Both the position numbers and the translations under genes were made by a program. The notes below the pieces were generated by a model that was not told the DNA's origin, made no database searches, and saw only the letters and a list, made by a program, of their open reading frames with translations. A stretch of DNA of 64,000 nt from Chryseobacterium viscerum (lineage in GTDB: Bacteria > Bacteroidota > Bacteroidia > Flavobacteriales > Weeksellaceae): assembly GCF_002899945.2 (NCBI RefSeq), contig NZ_PPEG02000003.1, positions 372,001-436,000 on the forward strand, in the 5' to 3' direction. Of the stretch, positions 26,207 to 34,224 are shown piece by piece; positions within the stretch are counted from its first letter, which is position 1; the number at the start of each line of letters is the position of its first letter.

Positions 26207-27499
26207 ATGAAAAGACTAACTCTAATTGCAGTGGCAGCATTATCTCTTACAGCTTGTCAACACGATCAACTGGCAGATTCATCATCTCCATTCGATATGA
26301 AATCTACTTCTGCTGAATACCTTACAGCTTCGGCTCTTCCGGTAACCAGCGTTAGTGGTGCTATTACTACAAATACTACATGGAGTGGTGTAGTTGAATT
26401 AGATGGAGTTGTAACTGTAAAAGATGGAGCTACATTAACAATCCAGCCGGGTACATTCATTAAAGCTAAGCCAAACACTAGCAATACAGCTACAGGAGTT
26501 TTGGTCATTGCTAAGACAGGAAAAATAAACGCAGCAGGTACAGAAGCACAACCTATCATTTTCACAAGCTACAAATTGTTAGACGGAAATGAAGATACTA
26601 CTGCTGCTCCTGGTGATTTCGGAGGAGTTATCATGCTAGGAGATGCTCCTACAAACACTCCATTCACAAAAACGATTGAAGGTTTATCTGGTCCTGATTT
26701 CTATTACGGAGGTACAAATGCTTCTCATGACGGTGGAACATTGAAATATGTGCGTATTGAGTTTGCAGGATACGATCTTTTAGCTCCAAATTCAGGAAAC
26801 GAAATCAATGGTCTTACTTTAGGAGGAGTAGGAAACGCTACTACTTTAGATCATATTCAGGTATCTTTCGGGAAAGATGACTCTTTCGAATTCTTCGGAG
26901 GTACTGTAAACGCTTCAAACCTTGTTTCTTTTGCAGCGGATGATGATAACTTCGACTTTGACAACGGATATACAGGAACTATTACGTGTGCTCTTGCTTT
27001 GGCAGATTACAATTCTACACACAGTCTTAGCGGATCTAGCCCGGATTCTAACGGTATCGAGCTTGATAACAACGCAGACGGTTCTTCTACATCATTGTTG
27101 ACTCACCCTGTTATCAACAACCTTACGATTATCGGTTCTAAGAACTCTTCTAAAGGGGCTTTGTATGAAAACGGTATCCACATCAGAAGACACGGAAGAT
27201 TAACATTAAATAACGCTGTAGTTACAGGATACCCTGTGGGAATCAAAGTAGAAGGAACAGGTTCTGAACTTTCTTCAGCTTCAGCTTACAACACTATTCA
27301 GATCCACGGATTTACAACTTCAGTTACAGGAACAGGAACAGCAGGAATCCCTGCAGCGAACCTATTGACTGGAACTCCAGCATCTCTATGGGGTATGAGC
27401 CAGCCTTTCTTCAACGAAGGTGGTTGGAATGTATCTCCAAGAAACTGTGGAAACTTCCAGGGACTTTGGACAAAATATAATTTCTCCATTGTAGAATAA
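26207..27499 (+). CDS. Outer-membrane or surface lipoprotein, probable beta-helix, FecR/TonB-associated
   Basis: 430 residues from the ATG at 26207, chosen because MKRLTLIAVAALSLTACQ is a lipoprotein signal (Cys17); the frame extends upstream to 26099 without signal features. The body is rich in Gly, Thr, Asn and Asp with recurring short beta motifs (TWSGVVELDGVVTVKDGATL; AKPNTSNTATGVLVIAKTGK), which suggests a right-handed beta-helix. A related protein often follows TonB receptors in Bacteroidota, but its function is not known to me. Surface exposure as a ligand-capture partner is inferred from context. Confidence 0.75.
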   Translation: MKRLTLIAVAALSLTACQHDQLADSSSPFDMKSTSAEYLTASALPVTSVSGAITTNTTWSGVVELDGVVTVKDGATLTIQPGTFIKAKPNTSNTATGVLVIAKTGKINAAGTEAQPIIFTSYKLLDGNEDTTAAPGDFGGVIMLGDAPTNTPFTKTIEGLSGPDFYYGGTNASHDGGTLKYVRIEFAGYDLLAPNSGNEINGLTLGGVGNATTLDHIQVSFGKDDSFEFFGGTVNASNLVSFAADDDNFDFDNGYTGTITCALALADYNSTHSLSGSSPDSNGIELDNNADGSSTSLLTHPVINNLTIIGSKNSSKGALYENGIHIRRHGRLTLNNAVVTGYPVGIKVEGTGSELSSASAYNTIQIHGFTTSVTGTGTAGIPAANLLTGTPASLWGMSQPFFNEGGWNVSPRNCGNFQGLWTKYNFSIVE

Positions 27500-27511
27500 T
27501 AAAAAACTTTA

Positions 27512-27548
27512 AAAAGCAGGGAACAGCATATGCTGATTCCTTGCTTTT
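27512..27548 (+). terminator. Long hairpin, probable partial terminator
   Basis: AAAAGCAGGGAA at 27512-27523 pairs with TTCCTTGCTTTT at 27537-27548 (one mismatch), and the interior CAGCA-TA-TGCTG pairs as well, giving a long stem with a bulged A. It lies between the lipoprotein and the T9SS gene and may lower downstream expression rather than stop it. Confidence 0.55.
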
Positions 27549-27575
27549 ACTTCAAAAATCTTAATAATCAGCATT

Positions 27576-28499
27576 ATGAAAAAAATAATTTTATCATCTG
27601 TTCTGTTTTTATCTCACCTGGCTGCAGCGCAGTCTCTGGTATGGGGAAATTCTTTTGATACTCCTGCTGACCTTCAGGGATGGACGTTCCATGATTTGAA
27701 CAGCAACGGTAACGGATGGGTACAAGGACAAAACATCTACCACAACGGAACAACTATGATTTATGGGACTACCGGTGTTCTTCGCCACTCTATCAGTTTG
27801 GTTCCAACGGGAAGTGCTACAGGATTTATTACAGAAAATGACTGGATTATTTCTCCTCAGATAGATCTTACCAACACTGCAGGAACCGTTACTTTGGCCG
27901 CAAATATCGGGAGACAGAGATCTACTCATACTATTGTTGCCAGAGAACTTTTTATCTATGTAAGCACACCACAGAAGGAAGTTCCTACATTATCGGACTT
28001 CCAGGCAATGACGGTAGATGGGAGTGGAAATGATGTTCCAAGTCTTTATAAAATACAGGTAGGAGACTCAGCCAATCCATTTCCGGCAGATCTTACGGAA
28101 TTTGTACAAGCCCTTGTAGACCTTTCTGCTTTTGCAGGGAAGAAAATCTATATCGGAATGTGGTCAAACAGAAAAACAAGCGGAAATAATGTTCAGAATA
28201 TCAATATTGATGAAATAGGAATCTACGCTACAGCATTTTTGGGAACTAAGGATGTAAAAGGAAACAAAATTATAACGCAAATAGCAGAAAATCCGGTAAA
28301 AGAATCTTTACAGCTGCAGCTTAACCCGGCGTTGAAAGAAAATACAACCGTGGTTACTATTTACAATGCAGCAGGACAAAAAGTATTGACCACTCAGTAT
28401 TCAAAAGCGATTCATATAGCAGGTTTAACATCAGGAGCTTATATAGCGGAAATTACAGATGGAAAGACGACTGAAAGACTGAAGTTTATTAAAAAATAA
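27576..28499 (+). CDS. T9SS-secreted protein with choice-of-anchor J/cleaved-adhesin domain
   Basis: 307 residues. Signal peptide about 1-18 (LAAAQ). The SFDTPADLQGWTFHDLN opening, NDWIISPQIDL and IGMWSNRK segments are typical of the cleaved-adhesin/choice-of-anchor J beta-sandwich, which binds carbohydrate or protein in gingipain-related proteins. The C-terminal 75 residues are a T9SS type A sorting domain (IAENPVKESLQLQ through LKFIKK). It is the third gene after FecR in one direction and is followed by a terminator. Confidence 0.85.
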   Translation: MKKIILSSVLFLSHLAAAQSLVWGNSFDTPADLQGWTFHDLNSNGNGWVQGQNIYHNGTTMIYGTTGVLRHSISLVPTGSATGFITENDWIISPQIDLTNTAGTVTLAANIGRQRSTHTIVARELFIYVSTPQKEVPTLSDFQAMTVDGSGNDVPSLYKIQVGDSANPFPADLTEFVQALVDLSAFAGKKIYIGMWSNRKTSGNNVQNINIDEIGIYATAFLGTKDVKGNKIITQIAENPVKESLQLQLNPALKENTTVVTIYNAAGQKVLTTQYSKAIHIAGLTSGAYIAEITDGKTTERLKFIKK

Positions 28500-28617
28500 T
28501 TATTCTATCCCCTTAGAATCTGATTTTAGAAACACCAAGAAATTTTAAATATACAATAATGGGTAGTATTTGAAAAAGACTATCCAGAACATATCCAACT
28601 AGTTTTTTTATAATTAT

Positions 28618-28647
28618 ATATTGCCCGGCTTATGGGCTGGGCAATAT
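28618..28647 (+). terminator. Terminator after the choice-of-anchor J gene
   Basis: ATATTGCCC at 28618-28626 pairs exactly with GGGCAATAT at 28639-28647, followed by T residues. It separates the FecR/TonB group from the next two lipoprotein genes. Confidence 0.7.
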
Positions 28648-28680
28648 TTTTAAGTTTTACAATGAAATAATTGAAGAAAG

Positions 28681-29424
28681 ATGAATAAAATCTTTGCATT
28701 ACTACTATTTTTTACCGTACTATTCTCATGTACAGACAGCAATACAATGGAGTTGTATGATAGAGTACAGAAGCCCGGAGAGGTTAATATCAAAGGATTT
28801 TCCAAACCTGATGTATTGCAGCTGAGGTTCAACGGAACCCCTGTATCCATCGATGGAAAAATGTCCTATACCAATAAAATAGAAACACAGCTTCAGTTTG
28901 TTCTGGATCAGGGAGAAACCAACAAACTGTCTATCTATAACAATGAAACAGGAACCGAAATTGCAAAATACAATATTACCTATGACAATATAAATGATTA
29001 CAAAAACCTGTACTTTTTTAATCTTCCGGGAATTTATTTACAGACCTATGCTGTAAAACCTAAGGTCAATCTTGGGAAAGTAGGTTTTGAATTTATTTTT
29101 CCCAATCTGGGCGAATTTTCAGGGACTTCTCTGAAAAATGTGAAAGGAATTTTGAAAAGAGAAAATGGAGTAGTGCTGGCAGAATTTGACAATATTGGGA
29201 AAGACAATTTTACGGCAGTGAAAATCTATAATTTTTTCAGTTCAACAGCACCTATCTATCTGGAATTGTACAAACCGGGAACTTCAGAGCCTTATGCGGG
29301 ATCTAAAATGATTCAGGTGAAAATAAAACAACATACCGGTGCCAATATGATAGTCCTTCAGGAAAAAATGGAAAATGGAGAATGGGTGGTAAAAGGAGAT
29401 ATAGATGTAGCAGAATATCTGTAA
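28681..29424 (+). CDS. Lipoprotein of unknown function
   Basis: 247 residues beginning MNKIFALLLFFTVLFSC, a lipoprotein signal (Cys17). The mature part is beta-rich and has no motif I recognise. It ends 6 bases before the S41 protease start, so the two are almost certainly co-transcribed and may act together at the cell surface or in the periplasm. Confidence 0.72.
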   Translation: MNKIFALLLFFTVLFSCTDSNTMELYDRVQKPGEVNIKGFSKPDVLQLRFNGTPVSIDGKMSYTNKIETQLQFVLDQGETNKLSIYNNETGTEIAKYNITYDNINDYKNLYFFNLPGIYLQTYAVKPKVNLGKVGFEFIFPNLGEFSGTSLKNVKGILKRENGVVLAEFDNIGKDNFTAVKIYNFFSSTAPIYLELYKPGTSEPYAGSKMIQVKIKQHTGANMIVLQEKMENGEWVVKGDIDVAEYL

Positions 29425-29430
29425 TTGCGT

Positions 29431-30768
29431 ATGAAAAACTTTTTAAAACTTAAATTGATTATTGCTGTCTTTCTCATTTCATGCACGAATAATGATGAAA
29501 GCGCACCTGTTTTCCCCGAAGGAAGTACAGAATCTGTGAATCTCTGGGTTCAGGACAGTATGAGACGATACTATTATTGGGCAGATCAGATGCCTGCTAA
29601 ACCTGACTATCGTCTTTCTACCAAAGATTTTTTTAAAAGCCTGCTGTCTTCTCAGGATCGGTTTTCTTTTATGGTCAATACTGAAGATTCTTCCACCTAT
29701 CCGCGGTCTATAAGGAATATGTATGGTTTTGATTACACTATTATTCAGCTTCCGAATAATGAGGTAGTTACTGTTGTAAAACTGGTCCTTCAGAATTCTC
29801 CAGCTTTCAATGCAGGGTTGGAAAGAGGAATGATCATTACCAAAATCAATGGGAAAACAATTACCGCATCTAATGCTGAAGCAATGGCTTCTTCCATTAA
29901 AGATCAAACTGTAATAGACCTTACCGTAGGAAAATGGCAAAACGGAGCTATTGCTGATCAAAAGAATATTACGGTTTACTATGGATTCTCTTTTGAACAA
30001 CCTATTTTATCAAAAATTTTTGATAAAAACGGTAAAAAAGTAGGATACCTGTATATCTACGATTTTCCTGATGGAATGACACAGGTATTGAATCAGAAGT
30101 TTGCAGAATTTAAGGCGGCCGGAGTACAACAGCTGATTCTTGATCTCCGATACAATTATGGAGGGTCGGTATCGTCTGCAGCAGCGCTCTGTTCAATGAT
30201 TCCTTCAGGGTTGTCATCCGGTTCACCATTCATCATTTTTAAAGGAAATAAAAATGGCGGCGAAGTAAAAAGATCATTTGCAGAACAGATTGCTTATGAT
30301 CCCAAAGCACTTGATTTTGCCACCTTACGTGCCAACGCATTGGGATTACAGAAAGTATTTATCCTTACCTCCAACAGTACAGCATCCGCAGCAGAAATTG
30401 TTGTCAACAACCTGAAACCTTATATGCAGGTGATTCAGATCGGAGATACTACGCTGGGGAAAGATATGGCCGGATTTGTAGTGGAAGACAAACGTAAGCC
30501 GAGAAAAATTTCCTGGCAGATTCATCCGGTCATTTATAAAGTATTTAATGCCAATGGAGCCGGAGAATACAATAATGGAATTTCCCCGCAGGTCATCGTC
30601 AATGAATATGCCGGGCTGCCATTATTACCTTTGGGTGATCCTAATGAAACCCTTATTTATTCAGCTCTTAACGGAGGTTACTTCAAATCTTCAGATCAGG
30701 GAAAGATGAATGGGAATGTTAAGATTTTATACCAGAGTGATGTACCTTCGGCAGTGTTGGGGAAATAG
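29431..30768 (+). CDS. S41-family peptidase lipoprotein with PDZ domain
   Basis: 445 residues from the ATG at 29431 (an upstream TTG at 29425 is less likely). Lipoprotein signal ending FLISC. An N-terminal helical S41 region (SVNLWVQDSMRRYYYWADQM), a PDZ-like domain about 95-185 with SPAFNAGLERGMIITKING, then the catalytic core: DLRYNYGGSVSSAA and the serine motif NSTASAAE, with GKDMAGF after it. C-terminal-processing peptidases cleave secreted substrates. Located downstream of a FecI/FecR/TonB set, it could process one of the neighbouring secreted proteins or the anti-sigma factor, but that is conjecture. Confidence 0.88.
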   Translation: MKNFLKLKLIIAVFLISCTNNDESAPVFPEGSTESVNLWVQDSMRRYYYWADQMPAKPDYRLSTKDFFKSLLSSQDRFSFMVNTEDSSTYPRSIRNMYGFDYTIIQLPNNEVVTVVKLVLQNSPAFNAGLERGMIITKINGKTITASNAEAMASSIKDQTVIDLTVGKWQNGAIADQKNITVYYGFSFEQPILSKIFDKNGKKVGYLYIYDFPDGMTQVLNQKFAEFKAAGVQQLILDLRYNYGGSVSSAAALCSMIPSGLSSGSPFIIFKGNKNGGEVKRSFAEQIAYDPKALDFATLRANALGLQKVFILTSNSTASAAEIVVNNLKPYMQVIQIGDTTLGKDMAGFVVEDKRKPRKISWQIHPVIYKVFNANGAGEYNNGISPQVIVNEYAGLPLLPLGDPNETLIYSALNGGYFKSSDQGKMNGNVKILYQSDVPSAVLGK

Positions 30769-30927
30769 TATTAAGAGGAAAAGCACAGGTGTAAAAAGGT
30801 GAGTTTGCTCATTATCTCAACACAATTACAGTAATAATAAATAAAAAAGATAGAGAATAGTAAAAGTAAAATTTATAAAGCCTTTTTACTCTTTACTTAT
30901 TCAGGAACTCAATAAAATCATAAAATC

Positions 30928-31197
30928 ATGCAGGGAATAGAACCAAAACTTCACATGAACCTGACCAGCCGAGTTGAATATTACCGTCTGCTGATAGAAG
31001 CTGCAGAAGACCCTGAAAGCCAGCCTTCCGATGTCATTACACAGATTTCGGAACTGGGTCATCTGTATGAAGAATATCTTCTTAATAAAAAGAACCTGGA
31101 AAACAGCATCAAAAATTACCGTGAATATCATAATGATTTAAGGAAAAAACTGACGTCAAGACTTCGTGAACTGAGAAGAAAAGCAAGACAGAAATAG
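30928..31197 (+). CDS. Small charged coiled-coil protein, unknown function
   Basis: 89 residues, mostly helical and charged (KKNLENSIKNYREYHNDLRK, then a basic C-terminus ELRRKARQK). I do not recognise a family. The reading frame is well formed, begins with ATG after an A-rich leader and is flanked by non-coding DNA, so it is probably a real cytoplasmic protein, perhaps nucleic-acid binding because of its basic tail. Confidence 0.6.
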   Translation: MQGIEPKLHMNLTSRVEYYRLLIEAAEDPESQPSDVITQISELGHLYEEYLLNKKNLENSIKNYREYHNDLRKKLTSRLRELRRKARQK

Positions 31198-31276
31198 CCT
31201 CTGAAATCTGCTTTATCCGCTGATTGTATTACGAAATTCTTACCTTTATAGCATCAAGTTGAAGGACGACGCATTT

Positions 31277-31999
31277 ATGGATTTTCATGAGACAGTACTT
31301 TCCGGTTATTTACATTTGTTTTGGCAGTTTTCCTGGCCACAGTGGGTGATATTCAGTCTTATCATAAATGCTTTTATGTATCTTTTTTCCATTGGCTTAT
31401 ATGTATTCATCGAAAAAACCTGTCATAAAAGTCAATTACAGGAGAAAAATCACCCTGTTACAAAATCCGACTTTTATCTCAGCCTGCTTACCATTGGATG
31501 TAATAGCTTTGTGATGCTGCTTGGGGCTTTCTTATGGAAAAACGGATGGATTGTACTTGGGCAGAATCAATCTATGTTTGACATATTAGCCGAAGTCTTT
31601 GCCCTGCTTCTTTTAATGGATCTTCTGATGTATTTCTTTCATTTTGCAGCACATTTACCCTTTATCTACAAAATTCTGCATGGAAAACATCACGAGCATG
31701 TAAGCACCAATCTTCTAAGTCTTTTTGTTTTGCATCCTTTCGAAACCATAGGATTTGGATTGATGATGCTGGCTTTGCTCATCGGTTACGATTTCTCTGT
31801 GGTTTCTATTTCAATATATCTTTTGCTGAACCTGATCTGGGGAACTATAGGACATCTGAACAGAGAGTTTTTTCCAGCTTCGTTTGATCGTTTTTTTGTG
31901 GGAACAACAAGGTTTCACAACCAACACCATTTGGATGAAAGTAAAAATTTCGGATTTTATACCTCTATCTGGGATAGGTTATTTGGGACGTATAAATAG
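31277..31999 (+). CDS. Sterol desaturase/fatty acid hydroxylase family membrane protein
   Basis: 240 residues from the ATG at 31277 (the frame also opens at a TTG at 31259). Several membrane spans and the di-iron histidine boxes: HFAAH, then HGKHHEH, and late HNQHH, matching the HxxxH, HxxHH and HxxHH pattern of the fatty acid hydroxylase superfamily. Members insert oxygen into lipid substrates, for example carotenoids, sterols or ceramide-type lipids. Flavobacteria make sulfonolipids and carotenoids, so a membrane-lipid role is plausible. Single gene; the substrate is unknown. Confidence 0.88.
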   Translation: MDFHETVLSGYLHLFWQFSWPQWVIFSLIINAFMYLFSIGLYVFIEKTCHKSQLQEKNHPVTKSDFYLSLLTIGCNSFVMLLGAFLWKNGWIVLGQNQSMFDILAEVFALLLLMDLLMYFFHFAAHLPFIYKILHGKHHEHVSTNLLSLFVLHPFETIGFGLMMLALLIGYDFSVVSISIYLLLNLIWGTIGHLNREFFPASFDRFFVGTTRFHNQHHLDESKNFGFYTSIWDRLFGTYK

Positions 32000-32157
32000 G
32001 AGGGATGTTGGAGGCTGGAAGAGGGAAGCTGTTACAGTCTTTATTAAAATAGAACTTTTAAGTAAGGCGATTTTTAAGCGCAAAGTTTTAAAAAAAAATG
32101 TTTGCTTTTGAGACAGCAAAGAGTTGCAGCAAAGCTGCTTAAAAAGCTTATGGATAA

Positions 32158-33085
32158 ACCTTCTGCTTCATCAGTTGATTGAAAATCAACTCTTTCTTAG
32201 CTTCCTTAAAATATTACTCAATTTAAAATAAACTTTGCGTTGAATAATTTATAAGATTATAAACTATTAAGAAGAATGAAAAAATGAAGAGCATTAAGAC
32301 GAGCTTTCATTTGATGGATTGGTTTATTTTTGCTCGCAGATCAATGAGATTACGCAGATTTTTTTTAGATCTGCTTCATCTGCAAAATCAGCGAGATATA
32401 AAATTTAAAAATAAAACTGTAGCCTCTGCTTCATCCGTTGATTGCAAATCAACTCTTCTTAGTTTCCTTACAATATTACTCAATTTTAAATAAACTTTGC
32501 GTTGAATAACTTTAAGGTTATAAACCCTTAAGAAGAATGAAAAAATGAAGAGCATTAAGATGAGCTTTCCTTTGATGGATTGGTTTATTTTTGCTCGCAG
32601 ATCAATGAGATTACGCAGATTTTTTTTAGATCTGCTTCATCTGCAAAATCAGCGAGATATAAAATTTAAAAATAAAACTGTGGCCTCTGCTTCCTCCGTT
32701 GATTGCAAATCAACTCTGTCTTAGCTTCCTTAAAATATTACTCAATTTTAGATAAACTTTGCGTTGAATAACTTTAAGATTATGAACCCTTAAGAAGAAT
32801 GAAAAAATAAAGAGCATTAAGATGAGCTTTACTTTGATGGATTGGTTTATTTTTGCTCGCAGATCAATGAGATTACGCAGATTTTTTTTAGATCTGCTTC
32901 ATCTGCAAAATCAGCGAGATATAAAATTTAAAAATAAAACTGTGGCCTCTGCTTCCTCCGTTGATTAAAAATCAACTCTTCTTAGCTTCCTTAAAATAGT
33001 ACTCAATCTTAAATCAACTTTGCGTTGAATAACTTTAAGGTTATGAACCATTAAGAAGAAAAATAAAGAGTATTAAGATGAACTA
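32158..33085. repeat. Non-coding tandem repeat, about 261-bp unit, three full copies plus partial flanks
   Basis: Equivalent points (the AAGAGCATTAAG-type start) fall at 32284, 32545, 32807 and 33063, giving spacings of 261, 262 and 256 bases. The second half of the unit also occurs before the first full copy (from about 32160). Copies differ by scattered substitutions. Each unit holds a hairpin GCAGAT...ATCTGC (first copy 32354-32374), an arm-loop-arm TTGAT...ATCAA and a TTTGCGTTGAATAA-like end. A 69-codon frame in copy one (32284-32493) is not kept in the others, so coding is unlikely. Similar dispersed elements occur in flavobacterial intergenic regions; origin and role are unknown. Confidence 0.85.
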
Positions 33086-33087
33086 GA

Positions 33088-33125
33088 TTCATGAGATTGC
33101 TTCACCTATGGTTCGCAATGACAAG
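33088..33125. repeat. Short dispersed-type element next to the tandem repeat
   Basis: The stretch ATTCATGAGATTGCTTC followed by GGTTCGCAATGACA resembles short intergenic elements with a gagattgcttc...cgcaatgac pattern that I recall from many bacterial genomes. Together with the adjacent 261-bp array it fills the interval 32000-33182 between the desaturase and the phytase; no gene is supported there. Confidence 0.35.
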
Positions 33126-33182
33126 ACAGTTCAACTTAATACTCTTAAAACCTTATCACCCTTAATGGTTTAAAGACTATTT

Positions 33183-34217
33183 TTATTTACTGGTTTTCAC
33201 CGCTGATTTTATTGGTTTCTCAACAATTCTCCAGTCATAAAAGTGAAATACCCTGCCATTACTCATAGCAACAAAAACTCCTTTAGGAAATTTTGGACCT
33301 AAATTAACATTCGTCACTTCAGAACCATCACTTTCCAGTGTAGAAACAGGGATTTCTGCAATTCTTCCTTTAGACTGATCTTGTCTTAGATAGACATTGA
33401 ATGTATCATTCTGCTGATTCGAAACCAGAATATATCCTTTTCCTTTAGAAGTAGGGTAGATCGAAATTCCTTCTACGTCAGATTTAAAATCTCCTTTCCC
33501 GAAAACTGATAATTCCTCATTACCTTTCGCAGGATCTGCGTAATATTTGTGAACTCCGAACTGCTCATCAGAATAATAGATGTAACCCATTTCATCATCT
33601 ACAGCAATGCTTTCAATCTCTTTCAGGCCGCTGTATTTTCCGAATTTACGCACAACTTCTCCTGTGATGGAACCGTTTTTTTCAGAAAGCTTATACTGCC
33701 AGAGATAACCGTCAGTTGGACCGGATTTTCTTCCCACAATAACAAATATATCTCCTGTTTCAGGATTTTTATACATGGAAACTCCCATTGGGCCACGTTC
33801 TGACTCTCCGTTAAATACAGAAATCTCTCCGATTTCTTTCAGCTCAGGAAGCGTATATAATTTTACTTTATTGGTTTCTCTTTCAGTGACTGCTGCGATA
33901 TCTGTTTTTTTACCGTTGATCATAAAACCATATTCGATATCAACGTTATTAGGACGTTTCAATCCTAAAGCCTTATTGATGATTTTTCCGTTAAGGTCAA
34001 AGGCATACAGCCCTCCATCAGTATCTTTATCTGTTCCGATGATGATACTTTTTGAAGCATCCTGAGGATTGATCCAAATGGCAGGATCATCGGTATCATG
34101 AGCGACAGTTTCCGTAATAACGGTAGGTTTTAATTTTTCTGTTAAATCTTTCTGCCCAGTACAGTTAATCACAAAAGGAAGAACTGAAAGAGCCAATATA
34201 TAATGTATGTTTTTCAT
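33183..34217 (-). CDS. Beta-propeller phytase lipoprotein (3-phytase type)
   Basis: 344 residues from the ATG at 34217, which gives a lipoprotein signal (LSVLPFVINC); the frame opens 6 codons earlier. The opening DTDDPAIWINPQDASKSIII and GTDKDTDGGLYAFDL match the calcium-dependent beta-propeller phytases, and DVEYG-like, SIAVDDEMGYIYYSDEQ and DVEGISIY motifs supply further blades and phosphate/calcium site residues. Phytases release phosphate from inositol hexakisphosphate. The start lies 7 bases after a TonB receptor stop, so the receptor probably imports the product or the substrate. Phosphate-starvation control is likely but not shown by the sequence. Confidence 0.9.
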   Translation of the reverse strand: MKNIHYILALSVLPFVINCTGQKDLTEKLKPTVITETVAHDTDDPAIWINPQDASKSIIIGTDKDTDGGLYAFDLNGKIINKALGLKRPNNVDIEYGFMINGKKTDIAAVTERETNKVKLYTLPELKEIGEISVFNGESERGPMGVSMYKNPETGDIFVIVGRKSGPTDGYLWQYKLSEKNGSITGEVVRKFGKYSGLKEIESIAVDDEMGYIYYSDEQFGVHKYYADPAKGNEELSVFGKGDFKSDVEGISIYPTSKGKGYILVSNQQNDTFNVYLRQDQSKGRIAEIPVSTLESDGSEVTNVNLGPKFPKGVFVAMSNGRVFHFYDWRIVEKPIKSAVKTSK

Positions 34218-34224
34218 GCGTATT

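Noticed and set aside
32284..32493. 69-codon frame in the first repeat unit
   Set aside because: Not kept at the same length in the other copies, so not under coding selection.
32158..33085. CRISPR array
   Set aside because: Units are about 261 bp with continuous similarity and no short repeat/unique spacer alternation; no cas genes.
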